In this document: piece after piece, positions 17,575 to 26,022 of the stretch
How the letters are laid out: the number at the start of each line of letters is the position of its first letter
Numbering within the stretch: the first letter of the stretch is position 1
Origin: Dyadobacter jejuensis
GTDB taxonomy: Bacteria > Bacteroidota > Bacteroidia > Cytophagales > Spirosomataceae
Reading direction: 5' to 3'
Length of the DNA stretch: 64,000 nt
Assembly: GCF_003149085.1 (NCBI RefSeq)
Contig: NZ_QGDT01000001.1
Span: 434,001-498,000 of the forward strand
The notes under the pieces: model-generated
Databases searched by the model: none
The model's input: the letters and a program-made list of their open reading frames with translations, nothing else
Told to the model about the DNA's origin: nothing
Made by a program: the position numbers and the translations under genes

Positions 17575-18198
17575 TTAATTGGCGGCTGTATTAAAAAGAC
17601 TAGGAAGGTATTCGTTCTGAAAAATCAGGGAGATGGCCATTCCGGCGATAATTCCGGAGATGATCAGGTTCCAGGTTAACTTCGTTACACGGAGTATTTC
17701 TACCAATACAAAAGATAAAGATAAGAACACCACCACGATGATGAGCTGGCCTATTTCGAGCCCTAGGTTGAATCCCAGTAAGGGGTATACGATGTCGGCT
17801 TCGCCGCCCAGTAGTGCCCTGAGATAGTTAGAAAATCCCATTCCATGAATGAGCCCAAAGCCTAGAGCCACAGGATAGCGATAGTTGACTTTGGGTGATT
17901 TTTGGATGAATGAGAAAACGGGTGGCTTATAAAAAAAATTGGCGAAGGCCGTCATCAGGATCGTGATCGGAATGAGGAGCTCGATAAGATCGGGAGCGAT
18001 GCTTACGATGTTCAAGGTGGCTAGGGCCAAAGTGATAGAGTGGCCTATGGTAAAGGCAGTAACTAGGATAAAAACTTTTTTGAATTCGACTAATGTATAA
18101 ATGCTACATAATGCCATGATAAAAAGAATATGGTCATAACCATTGGCATCTGTGATATGTTCGAAACCTAGGAGAAAGTAAGCTTGGAAATCTGACAT
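17575..18198 (-). CDS. HupE/UreJ-like integral membrane protein
   Basis: This 207-residue protein has about six hydrophobic segments and the family pattern GFEHITDANGYDHILFI near the N-terminus, with FTIGHSITLALA and FGLIHGMGFSNYL further on. The His/Asp residues in these helices are typical of HupE/UreJ proteins, some of which transport nickel or cobalt. No hydrogenase or urease gene is in the window, so a nickel role is uncertain. It precedes the M1 zinc peptidase in a two-gene operon. Confidence 0.8.
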   Translation of the reverse strand: MSDFQAYFLLGFEHITDANGYDHILFIMALCSIYTLVEFKKVFILVTAFTIGHSITLALATLNIVSIAPDLIELLIPITILMTAFANFFYKPPVFSFIQKSPKVNYRYPVALGFGLIHGMGFSNYLRALLGGEADIVYPLLGFNLGLEIGQLIIVVVFLSLSFVLVEILRVTKLTWNLIISGIIAGMAISLIFQNEYLPSLFNTAAN

Positions 18199-18319
18199 TA
18201 ATTTGCGGTAGGGTTATATGAATAGGATAGGATAGTTGTTAAAACAAAAATCGATGTGCTAATATATTTTAATTCGTTCAGTAAACAAAATAAGGGCTCT
18301 GAGCGCCTGAGATAAAGCA

Positions 18320-18353
18320 AGAAAGACCGGGAGCAATTGCCCCCGGCCTTTCT
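18320..18353 (-). terminator. Hairpin downstream of the beta-helix lipoprotein gene
   Basis: Arms 18320-18331 and 18342-18353 make a 12-bp stem. The one mismatch becomes a G-U pair in minus-strand RNA, which favours that strand. It is about 180 bases after the stop of the lipoprotein gene and upstream of the HupE-like gene. The following minus-strand bases are only moderately U-rich. Confidence 0.6.
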
Positions 18354-18532
18354 AAATTCTGACACCAATTATTTAAGATTTTTATTAGACCGAATCACGA
18401 AAGGTATTTTATGAGCGTTTTCGCTGTAGTCAATGATCTACCTGGCATTTGCTGGATAATCATTTTCAGGAAAAACCTGACTGCTGAAAGCCGATTGCCG
18501 ACAGCAATACGAACCAGTCGTGATATAGTCTG

Positions 18533-19876
18533 TTATTTTTCTAATTCGTAGTCGGTATTCTGAGGATCGAAGTTAGCCCATTTCTCAGTCCAGTTGGTAG
18601 TACTGAAAGCACCTACGTAAGTATTCGCTTCAAAGCCTGCAGGAAGCGTAGTTCCACCTGTCAATAGAGGTGATCCTGTCTGAGGCAATACAGATGGAGT
18701 AGCCGTGATAGAGTTGAATCCAGTAGCCAATTTAAGGTCAGCTTGAGCCATGATAGCGTTCTTGGCATTTGAAGCAAGGAAGGCTTCTTGAGTGATTCCT
18801 TCAACGGCTCCAGCAGACTGTGTTCCAGACAAAGCCAATACCACTCCTTGCATTTGCATTGTACCATTCGTGAAGTTAGCGATGGTAAGGTCGTTTTCTA
18901 CACGAAGGCCAGTTCTAGGCCATGCACCAGTGAATACGCTGTTATAAGCAGACACGGCTGAGTTACGACGAATACGCAAGGCCGAAGCAAATTTACCGTT
19001 CACGGTTCCGTCGGCCATAGCCATGGTGATGTTAGCAAACTTGGCAGCAGTCTGAGGCGTGGCAGTAGATCCTGAACCATCGTTATCGGATTCGAAACCG
19101 TTAGAGTCACCAGCCTGATCGGCTACTGCAGGGTCGCGAAGAATCAAACCGTACTGTACCATTCCGTTATACCCGTTGTCGGTATCGAAGTCGTCGTCCA
19201 ATCCACGGTAAGCGATAAGGTGCTTGGCGTTAACGGTTCCACCGAACCATTCGAAAGAGTCGTCACCACTGTAGGAAACCTGTACGTAATCGATAGTAGT
19301 TCCGCTACCTACACCACCGAAGGTAAGGCCGTTAATCTCTTTGTCGGTTTCGAAGGCAATACCAGCGAATTCGATACGAACATATTTCAATGAACCAGAG
19401 TTATCAGCAGCGTCAGTTCCACCGAAAGTAGATACGTTTTCACCTTCTACAACGGCGTTAGGCTTGTTAACAGGGGCTTTACCCAAGATGATCAATCCAC
19501 CCCAGTCACCGGCGGCACGCTGGCCTTTGGCTTGGTTAGAAGTGAAGACAATCGGTGCGTCGGCAGTTCCTTCGGCCATTATTTTAGCACCTGGCTGAAT
19601 AATTAGGGAGCCCTTAGTAGGTTTATCTCCTTTTATTACCGTTCCTGGCTCGATAGTCAGGGTTACACCGCTTTCAACATAAACAAAACCTGAAAGCAGA
19701 TACTGGTTGTTGGCCGTCCAGGTAGTGTTCGTAGTGATTTTTCCACTCACTACTTTAGCTTCACCTACTGGTGTTACGATGATTGGATCGTCGTTATCGT
19801 CATTATTACAAGATACGAGTCCGAAAACCGAGATTCCCATTACTAACAAGCTGAATATTTTACTTGTCTTTTTCAT
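18533..19876 (-). CDS. Surface lipoprotein with parallel beta-helix-like repeats, partner of the TonB receptor
   Basis: 447 residues with a lipoprotein signal (LFALV-type core ending FGLVSC, cysteine at about residue 23) followed by an acidic NDDNDD stretch, as seen in exported surface lipoproteins of Bacteroidota. The mature part is rich in Gly, Thr and Asn with repeating segments (VESGVTLTIEPGTVIKG, LKYVRIEFAGIAF, IDYVQVSYSGDDSFEWFGG) like a pectin-lyase-type beta-helix. No enzyme signature is seen. It follows the TonB receptor gene by 44 bases, so the two are probably one operon and may work together at the outer membrane. Related proteins are known to be common beside such receptors; their function is not established to my knowledge. 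Confidence 0.75.
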   Translation of the reverse strand: MKKTSKIFSLLVMGISVFGLVSCNNDDNDDPIIVTPVGEAKVVSGKITTNTTWTANNQYLLSGFVYVESGVTLTIEPGTVIKGDKPTKGSLIIQPGAKIMAEGTADAPIVFTSNQAKGQRAAGDWGGLIILGKAPVNKPNAVVEGENVSTFGGTDAADNSGSLKYVRIEFAGIAFETDKEINGLTFGGVGSGTTIDYVQVSYSGDDSFEWFGGTVNAKHLIAYRGLDDDFDTDNGYNGMVQYGLILRDPAVADQAGDSNGFESDNDGSGSTATPQTAAKFANITMAMADGTVNGKFASALRIRRNSAVSAYNSVFTGAWPRTGLRVENDLTIANFTNGTMQMQGVVLALSGTQSAGAVEGITQEAFLASNAKNAIMAQADLKLATGFNSITATPSVLPQTGSPLLTGGTTLPAGFEANTYVGAFSTTNWTEKWANFDPQNTDYELEK

Positions 19877-19920
19877 ACTTTCGATGTGTTTAATTAACTA
19901 TTGAATTTGTAAATTGGGTA

Positions 19921-22737
19921 TTAAAACTTGTAGGTAAGACCGATGGTGGAGTAAGTTCCTTTCCGGTAGGTCTGGTAGCTTTCATCTACAGAAGTGATCT
20001 TTTTATCACCATTGCTATCTTGGATCAATCTGTAAGGCTGGTTGAGCAAATCTTGGATTCCTAACTTAATCTCCAGGTGCTCTCCAATTGACTTGATGAT
20101 GTTCAGGTCGATCACGTTACGTTGCATTTCGTATACGGTAGGTTGAAGGTCGTTGTCACCTACCAGGAAGATCCTGCGGCCCACCACGTTGTAGAGGGCA
20201 TTTACCTGCCATCCTCTGTTCAGATCGTTGAAGTATAGTCCGGCGTTGATCAGGTAGGGCGATTGTCCTTGCAATTGACGGTCGTTTTCCTGTCCTGCGA
20301 AGCCTGTCAATACATTACTCTTGATATAGGAGGCATTCAACAGCAAAGTAAGGTTGTCTACGAAGTTGCTGGTGGTGATTCCCTTCAGTGATTTACGTAC
20401 CTCTAGCTCAGCTCCGGTAGTATAAGCCGATTCGGCGTTATCCACGTAAAAGGAAATTCCTGATCCCGCATAGCGAATACGTGCTTCGATAGGGTTGGTG
20501 AAGTGCTTGTAGAAAACAGCGAAAGAGATGAGCTCACCAGCCGTTGGATAGATCTCGTAACGTAAGTCGATATTCTGGATCGAAGGGGTCTTTAGTTCCG
20601 AATTACCTACCCGCGACACGTCGAAATTAAAGTCATAATAGGTAAATGGAGCCAGTTCCCTAAATTCGGGACGGTTGACCGACATGCTATAAGCTAGGCG
20701 TAGAAGCGTCTTTTCGGTGAAGTTATAAGCGAAGTTAGCAGAAGGTAGCACCCTTAAAATCGGATTATTTACATCTATATTCGTTCCTGATCCACGTTGT
20801 CGACTCTGGAGCTTCTGAACGTTGTTCTCAACCCGAACTCCCAAGGATGCATTGAATTTATTGCTGAAGGGAATGTAGCTGCCAATATAGCCGGCTAACA
20901 GTGTATTCTGAGCATCGTAACGGTCGTCATAGTTGGTTCTTTCTGCATAGTATAGTTTATCCAAACCTATATTCTCGGAGTCGAATATTTGACTTCCAGG
21001 TTGTGATAATATTTCTTCTGGTGTATTTCCAGGGTTCGTTAAGTTAAACCATCGGGCCTTAAAGCTTCTATCCTTATATTCGCCATAGGCACCGGCACGA
21101 AGCTTAATCTCCATGTTTTCGTCGTCTTCATAGCCATTCCTTTTGATGCGATGTTCAAGGTCTACACGGAATGAGGAAGTATATTCATTGAGGGTAGAGT
21201 AAAAACGTGCCCCACGGCTCAAGCTGGCGTTGCTTCCCGGTACTATTTCTACCCGGAAAGGGTCTGTTGATCCAATCCTGCGGCTAGTCACGAATCGGCG
21301 ATAATCAGGCTCATCCCGGTGAGTCAAGCCATAAGCTCCAAGCCATTTTAAGGTAGTGGCTCCCGATAGTTCGTGCGTGCCGCCTAGCTGTCCGGAGTAA
21401 ATGCTCTTGGATTCGTAACGGAAAGCATAGCTTTGTAACTCGGTACTGTTGTCGGTGTTATATCCTTGACGGAAGTTGGTCTCTTTATTGGACAGTTGGT
21501 TAAACAAGTTTCTAAACTCTATCTTATGATTGGGATTGAGGATCAAAGCCCAGTTCGACAGGACTCCAAGTCGAACATTTTGTTTGAAAAGCTGGTCATC
21601 ATATTTCGATTGGATCTCGGATTCCCCGTTGCTAGCATCGAATTGGAGGTAACGATGCTGTGAAGTTGGTAAATATTGGTTCGTCGACGAATAGTTGATA
21701 TTGTTAAATGTCGTTAGTTTGCGATCTCCAACCTGGAACTTGGCATTATAACCCAATGAGGCACGAAGATCGGGGTTAACTGTCTTGGTTTGTAGGGTGT
21801 AATATTCTGGCAAGTTACGGAATGCATTGAGGCTGTTTTCCGACGGGCGGTTCTCGGACTGTAAGGTAGAAGTGCTCGGGAAGTTCGAAGAGAGCACTCG
21901 GCTGCTGGCTCCAAAGCCCGTCCAATCCGTGGAGGATCCTTTGTAGTCTTGTACCGAATTGAATGTCGTGTTGCCACGGATACCCGTTGAAAGGCTCAAA
22001 GTCAATCCGTTTTCATCGGGTACTGTTTTGGTATAAATCTTGATAATCCCCCCTGCAAACTCGCCAGGAAGCTCCGCCGATCCCGACTTGTAAATCAGCA
22101 TCCTGTCTATGGCCGAACTCGGAATAAGATCGAATGAGAAAGACTTAACGTCTACTTCGGATGATGGAGTAATGGCGTCGTTGAGCATTACGGTGTTGTA
22201 GCGTTCATTAAGCCCACGTATAATGACGAAGCGGTCGTCCTGAATTGATACCCCGGGAACGCGGCGTATCACCTGCGAAGCGTCTCTGTCTTGTGATTTT
22301 TGAATCTGCTGTGCCGAAATACCTACTGCTATTTGCTCAGCTTGTTTGATTTCGGTGATCACCGACACATCGGTAAAGGTTTGGCGTTGCCCTACGATTT
22401 TTACTTCGGCTAAGTTGGCTACATCCTCTTCGACGGTGGCGTTGATAAGGACCGCTTGGTTAGGATATACGGTGACATCAATTTCTTTGGGCTTGTACGA
22501 AACGTAAGAAACGATGACAGTCTGAGGGCCTGAGGGTATTCCAGTAATTTCGAAATTGCCCTCTACATCGGTGGCGGTACCTACGGGAGGAGTGCTACCC
22601 TTGAGAATTACGGTGGCACCAATCACGGCCTCTTTGTTCTGAGCGTCTACGATGGTACCTTTGATTGATCCGGTTTGTGCAAAAACTGTAGAGGCAAAAA
22701 CAAGGAAAAATAGAAGAAGAAAGTAATTTCTGGTCAT
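19921..22737 (-). CDS. TonB-dependent receptor with carboxypeptidase-regulatory-like N-terminal domain
   Basis: 938 residues with a signal peptide (MTRNYFLLLFFLVFASTVFAQ) and a beta-sandwich carboxypeptidase-regulatory-like domain (about residues 22-110). A plug domain follows (RRVPGVSIQDDRFVIIRGLN), then a long beta-barrel ending in an aromatic residue (STIGLTYKF). It lacks the SusC-type plug signature and has no SusD neighbour, so it is a stand-alone receptor of the FecA/CirA-like kind. The next gene encodes a beta-helix lipoprotein. The substrate is unknown. The promoter has two palindromes (22745-22764 and 22793-22816) that suggest control by a dedicated regulator. Confidence 0.88.
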   Translation of the reverse strand: MTRNYFLLLFFLVFASTVFAQTGSIKGTIVDAQNKEAVIGATVILKGSTPPVGTATDVEGNFEITGIPSGPQTVIVSYVSYKPKEIDVTVYPNQAVLINATVEEDVANLAEVKIVGQRQTFTDVSVITEIKQAEQIAVGISAQQIQKSQDRDASQVIRRVPGVSIQDDRFVIIRGLNERYNTVMLNDAITPSSEVDVKSFSFDLIPSSAIDRMLIYKSGSAELPGEFAGGIIKIYTKTVPDENGLTLSLSTGIRGNTTFNSVQDYKGSSTDWTGFGASSRVLSSNFPSTSTLQSENRPSENSLNAFRNLPEYYTLQTKTVNPDLRASLGYNAKFQVGDRKLTTFNNINYSSTNQYLPTSQHRYLQFDASNGESEIQSKYDDQLFKQNVRLGVLSNWALILNPNHKIEFRNLFNQLSNKETNFRQGYNTDNSTELQSYAFRYESKSIYSGQLGGTHELSGATTLKWLGAYGLTHRDEPDYRRFVTSRRIGSTDPFRVEIVPGSNASLSRGARFYSTLNEYTSSFRVDLEHRIKRNGYEDDENMEIKLRAGAYGEYKDRSFKARWFNLTNPGNTPEEILSQPGSQIFDSENIGLDKLYYAERTNYDDRYDAQNTLLAGYIGSYIPFSNKFNASLGVRVENNVQKLQSRQRGSGTNIDVNNPILRVLPSANFAYNFTEKTLLRLAYSMSVNRPEFRELAPFTYYDFNFDVSRVGNSELKTPSIQNIDLRYEIYPTAGELISFAVFYKHFTNPIEARIRYAGSGISFYVDNAESAYTTGAELEVRKSLKGITTSNFVDNLTLLLNASYIKSNVLTGFAGQENDRQLQGQSPYLINAGLYFNDLNRGWQVNALYNVVGRRIFLVGDNDLQPTVYEMQRNVIDLNIIKSIGEHLEIKLGIQDLLNQPYRLIQDSNGDKKITSVDESYQTYRKGTYSTIGLTYKF

Positions 22738-22744
22738 ATATAAG

Positions 22745-22764
22745 GTGTCATTATTTTATGACAC
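22745..22764 (-). promoter_or_regulatory. Palindrome over the predicted transcription start of the TonB receptor operon
   Basis: GTGTCAT (22745-22751) and ATGACAC (22758-22764) are perfect 7-bp inverted arms around six bases. The site begins 8 bases upstream of the receptor ATG and touches the -7 box at 22764-22771, so it would cover the transcript start. It could be a repressor operator or a 5' mRNA hairpin. Confidence 0.55.
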
Positions 22765-22771
22765 AAAAGTA
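22764..22771 (-). promoter_or_regulatory. -7 promoter box of the TonB receptor operon
   Basis: On the minus strand this reads TACTTTTG, an exact TAnnTTTG match, about 30 bases before the receptor start codon. No good -33 TTG is seen at the expected spacing, which fits a promoter that needs an activator. Confidence 0.6.
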
Positions 22772-22792
22772 GACCTTCAATGTTACCTTAAT

Positions 22793-22816
22793 ATTAAGCC
22801 AGTGTTATGGCTTAAT
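22793..22816. promoter_or_regulatory. Perfect 9-bp palindrome upstream of the -7 box
   Basis: ATTAAGCCA (22793-22801) and TGGCTTAAT (22808-22816) are perfect inverted arms around GTGTTA. The centre is about 37 bases upstream of the -7 box, a usual place for an activator or repressor site. The arms and spacing look like a dimeric regulator site; the regulator is not in the window. Confidence 0.6.
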
Positions 22817-23250
22817 TATATAAAAAAATCGTAATTATTGAAAATCAAGTATTTATAAACAATGGACTTGCTATTTGGTTCAAGTCAATAGCCTATTTCG
22901 TTCTATAGGGCGTACAAGCCCCCACTTGGGTTGATTATAGGTTAATAGCGAGTAGTTGATACTGGTTAAAGTATAAATTTTGCTAGGTAGACAATCGTTA
23001 AGGATCCGTTTCCTTATTTGTACGGGCCTATTTGTTAGTGTCCATTTTCTTGGTCTTTACTATAACGTTTATTTTTAGTACAGCGCTGCGACCGAAAGTC
23101 CTGTCTTTACAATTATATTAAAAACGAGCTAGAATGAATCCTCCGAGCGGGTATGGGTAACCAGTAATGTCAATATATTTAGGAGCGCTTACAACGTTTC
23201 AGTCCCCCCCACTGTCGTAAGAGTATCTGTCATCTTACCATTTCCGACCT
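22817..23250. other. Intergenic region upstream of the 227-residue lipoprotein gene
   Basis: This stretch lies between the divergent TonB receptor and lipoprotein genes. No ORF, repeat or convincing TAnnTTTG promoter for the plus-strand gene was found beyond the palindromes listed separately. Confidence 0.4.
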
Positions 23251-23934
23251 ATGAAAGTTCTTGTATACCTTATTGCCCTTTCTTTTATTTTTGTTATGCC
23301 TGGTTGTATTAATGACAATTCCATGGATCCTGAATTGATAACCGACCCACCCATGTCAGAGCTGATTAGCTCGGACAGTCTATCGGCCGGAAGTCACCTG
23401 GGGCTGGGTATTGGCACCGAGGCAATAAAAATTTATGAGGCTATTCAAGGCCTTAAAGCCAGCCAGGGGGTTTCTTATGTGAATGTCGTAGGGAACACTT
23501 CTTCGGACCTGGAGTCCCTTGTCCAGCGGTTGCCTCTGTACCAATATATTTTGTTGGACGAGCAAAAAGGAACCGATACTGGGGTGCAACTAACTTTGGC
23601 CGAAGGTCGGATCGCCCATATCTATCTTAATAATGGAGTAAAACTAAGCCAATGGCCTGCCAATCAGAATGGGGAGTCGGCTGTTAGGATGGGCGATAAG
23701 GCGGAGGAGTTGTACCAGAAGCTGGTGAATATCCATTCGATAAAGGGGTATGCTTCCAAATTTGAGCGGATCATGCTCCTCACCAAGAATTTGTCTACGG
23801 CCTACGACCCGGCTATGGCGGGCTCGTCTCAGTGGTACTTCGCCTATGCGCCAGCCCCTAATTTGATAGAGGAGGTGAAAATTAATTTCGATAATGGACT
23901 AGTAAGCGCTATCGTAGTGAATCGCTATCAATAG
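23251..23934 (+). CDS. Predicted lipoprotein of unknown function
   Basis: 227 residues. The N-terminus (MKVLVYLIALSFIFVMPGC) is a lipoprotein signal with the lipobox MPGC, Cys at residue 19. The mature part has no family I recognise. It seems to contain two similar halves built around LGIGTEAIKIYEAIQG and VRMGDKAEELYQKLV, each followed by beta-strand-like segments, a layout that recalls small SmpA/BLIP-like repeats, but this is speculative. It is a single gene with a strong terminator. Confidence 0.7.
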   Translation: MKVLVYLIALSFIFVMPGCINDNSMDPELITDPPMSELISSDSLSAGSHLGLGIGTEAIKIYEAIQGLKASQGVSYVNVVGNTSSDLESLVQRLPLYQYILLDEQKGTDTGVQLTLAEGRIAHIYLNNGVKLSQWPANQNGESAVRMGDKAEELYQKLVNIHSIKGYASKFERIMLLTKNLSTAYDPAMAGSSQWYFAYAPAPNLIEEVKINFDNGLVSAIVVNRYQ

Positions 23935-23943
23935 GCCAGCTTA

Positions 23944-23999
23944 ACCAAGCAAGTAGTATTGCGGCAGGGGTCGCTTACTACTTGCTTGGTCATTCTTTT
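23944..23999 (+). terminator. Intrinsic terminator of the 227-residue lipoprotein gene
   Basis: ACCAAGCAAGTAGTA (23944-23958) and its exact complement at 23976-23990 form a perfect 15-bp stem followed by CATTCTTTTT. It lies between convergent genes and overlaps the very end of the M14 peptidase region at 23999. Confidence 0.88.
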
Positions 24000-25489
24000 T
24001 ACTCTACAATACCATTTCCTGCCTTCGTTTTGAAATTAGCCAGGTCATACACGAAGCCATTCACGACGGCGTATTTCACTACTCCTCCTTTTTTTAATAG
24101 AAAAGTGGCCGTTGAGCCGAGTCTGGGGCTATCGATAGGGGCCGATTTGTTATTCCTTAGGATGTGCAAAGGGGCCGTGGTATAATATAGGCCTAGGTTA
24201 CGCCCCCCATTGTCGGCTGTAAGGCGTATGTAGGTATAGCCTTCTTTCAGTAAGTTAAGTGCATTCAGTTGACTCACCTCCCCAATGGTTTTAAAGGCCT
24301 TGGGGTATAATTTCCCTTTTTCTAGGGTGAGGCCTTTCGCATCGATTTCTTGAGTGCCAAATTGCGGATGCAGGTCTCCAAACTCTTCCACTTTACTATA
24401 ATAGAAAAACTTGGAAGCATTGGCATAGCTCACCTCATTGCGGTTAATGCCTAGGTCGGCCTCAAACGATTTGGTGCCTTGCTTCACCGTAGCATGCCGT
24501 ATGACCAGGTCGTACAGCCAACGACCATTTTCGGGGATCTCGTAATAGTCGTTTCTGTTCTCTTGCGTCAGGGAGTTATCGGCTATCTTGTCTATGGCCG
24601 ATAAGATGGCCATAAAATTCAGTCGGCGCAGATATTGCTTTTCAGGATCACCGGCCAGGCCTCCCGACTCGATGAGTACCAAGGTGGTTCCCCATTTCTG
24701 AACGTTATCTCCAAAGCCTCTGGGCTCATGGTCGTCGGCATAGCGGCCTACCTTACCGGGAATATAACGTTGAAGCTGGCGGTTCATGGCCACTATCAGC
24801 TGCATGGACCGTTCCCGGACGGGGTTTATGGACCTGGGGTAGTCGTAGGCGGTAGCCAGAAACGAAATAGCCGCGGCTTCAGCGCTTCGGCCTACCGAAT
24901 AGCGAGGGCTTTGGTCGTGCAGGTTAAAACCGAAATCTGGTTTTATTTCGTCAACGAGACGTTTCAATAAGGCTCCTTCCGGGGTTTGCAGAGCGGCAGC
25001 ATCACGGTTCATGTCTATGCCTTGTGCAGTACGCCGTTGATAGCGCTCGGCGCCATCGGGGTTGAGCATGGGTACAAAGTACAGGGTGGTTTGCTCCAGG
25101 ATCTTTTTTCTGAAGGCATCGAAGCCATCGTTATGTCGTTCCAAAAAATTGAAGATATCGAAGCTCGCCATGGTGGCGGTGGGCTCGTCTCCGTGCATCT
25201 GGGTCCACAGTAGTATTTTCTTGGGGCCTGTGCCTATCCGAACCATCTGGATATTGCGGCCTTCAAAGGATTCTCCCACCTTGGTAATGGTATAAAGTGG
25301 GTTGTTACGACGACGGTCGAGTAAGGGTAAAATGTCTTTTTGTTTGAAGCGTCGCTGACTTAGGCCTTGCTCTTTGAAGGTGTGATGCGTCTTATATAGA
25401 CTGTCAGACAAATCGGTGGATGGTGAAATACTAGTCAAAAGAATAAATAGTAAAGAGGTCGATGAAAGGCGTAAAAAGGTCGCTAACAT
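23999..25489 (-). CDS. Secreted M14 family zinc carboxypeptidase
   Basis: 496 residues with an N-terminal hydrophobic signal (STSLLFILLTSIS). The M14 zinc motif HxxE is at H99-E102 (TQMHGDEPT), with the substrate Arg/Asn motif in GIDMNRDAAAL and a further metal-site His region in FGFNLHDQSPR. The peptidase domain takes the first 330 or so residues; the C-terminal 160 residues are an extra domain of unknown type. It would trim peptides outside the cytoplasm. It is transcribed divergently from the his leader. Confidence 0.85.
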   Translation of the reverse strand: MLATFLRLSSTSLLFILLTSISPSTDLSDSLYKTHHTFKEQGLSQRRFKQKDILPLLDRRRNNPLYTITKVGESFEGRNIQMVRIGTGPKKILLWTQMHGDEPTATMASFDIFNFLERHNDGFDAFRKKILEQTTLYFVPMLNPDGAERYQRRTAQGIDMNRDAAALQTPEGALLKRLVDEIKPDFGFNLHDQSPRYSVGRSAEAAAISFLATAYDYPRSINPVRERSMQLIVAMNRQLQRYIPGKVGRYADDHEPRGFGDNVQKWGTTLVLIESGGLAGDPEKQYLRRLNFMAILSAIDKIADNSLTQENRNDYYEIPENGRWLYDLVIRHATVKQGTKSFEADLGINRNEVSYANASKFFYYSKVEEFGDLHPQFGTQEIDAKGLTLEKGKLYPKAFKTIGEVSQLNALNLLKEGYTYIRLTADNGGRNLGLYYTTAPLHILRNNKSAPIDSPRLGSTATFLLKKGGVVKYAVVNGFVYDLANFKTKAGNGIVE

Positions 25490-25773
25490 GGTTTGAAGGC
25501 TAAGATAAATGGAAAATATAGTTTTTGTTGTGTTGGATATGTTTTTTTACCTACCAAAATGTACGGTGGGGGTAGGCGCATACCCAGCATGCTGTTGGCT
25601 AGGGCCTTAAGCCTTATCGATCCTCTGGTAATCGTAAGTACAGGTTCGCCCTAAAACCCTATTTATGACCAGTTTTCATTCGTTTCGAGTTGGGAGCTGA
25701 CAAATGGGATAATTCTAAGCAAATTTTAATAAATTAATTCAATTTACGGTTTATTTTTTTCTAAAATTTTGAC

Positions 25774-25781
25774 TACATTTG
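25774..25781 (+). promoter_or_regulatory. -7 promoter box of the his operon leader
   Basis: TACATTTG is an exact TAnnTTTG match. The ATG of the candidate leader peptide (25786) lies only 4 bases after the box, so the RNA would start at or next to this codon and the leader peptide would be translated from a leaderless or nearly leaderless end. The -33 region is AT-rich with only a TTTA-like element. Confidence 0.65.
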
Positions 25782-25785
25782 CAAC

Positions 25786-25851
25786 ATGTTAAAAACTGAA
25801 ACATGTCCTCAATTACATCAAAGTCATCAGGCTTTTGGGCGTCTTGGATGA
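25786..25851 (+). CDS. Candidate his leader peptide (21 residues, two His codons)
   Basis: The ORF reads MLKTETCPQL then HQSHQAFGRLG and stops with TGA at 25849. The His codons are at 25816-25818 and 25825-25827, directly before the antiterminator arm at 25830-25839, where a stalled ribosome would matter. Only two of 21 codons are His, fewer than in enterobacterial his leaders, so this is a proposal based on position and the paired hairpins. There is no Shine-Dalgarno sequence, which is usual in Bacteroidota. Confidence 0.5.
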   Translation: MLKTETCPQLHQSHQAFGRLG

Positions 25852-25931
25852 TATGTTTTTGCAAGTAGTGTTGTAATAAGGTTGAATACATAGTATCCCA
25901 GAAGCCCGATTCTTATGAATCGGGCTTTTTT
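25830..25931 (+). promoter_or_regulatory. Transcription attenuator of the his operon (antiterminator/terminator switch)
   Basis: Terminator: AAGCCCGATTC (25902-25912), TTAT loop, GAATCGGGCTT (25917-25927), T-run to 25931. Competing antiterminator: GGCTTTTGGG (25830-25839) pairs with CCCAGAAGCC (25897-25906) over 10 bp with one G-U. The right antiterminator arm overlaps the left terminator arm, so the two folds exclude each other. The left arm lies within the leader ORF just after its His codons. The terminator sits 92 bases before the hisH ATG. Confidence 0.7.
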
Positions 25932-26022
25932 CGTTTTTATTCAAATTCGAAGGGGTTTGTTCCCCGGGTTCACTATTTTTCCCTTACTTTTATTAGTTGA
26001 ATATAAATTACTACGCCTAATC

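Noticed and set aside
25915-26022. Earlier in-frame start for HisH
   Set aside because: The extension begins inside the terminator hairpin and adds a hydrophobic stretch not found in HisH; MKTVIIKYNAGN at 26023 is the canonical start.
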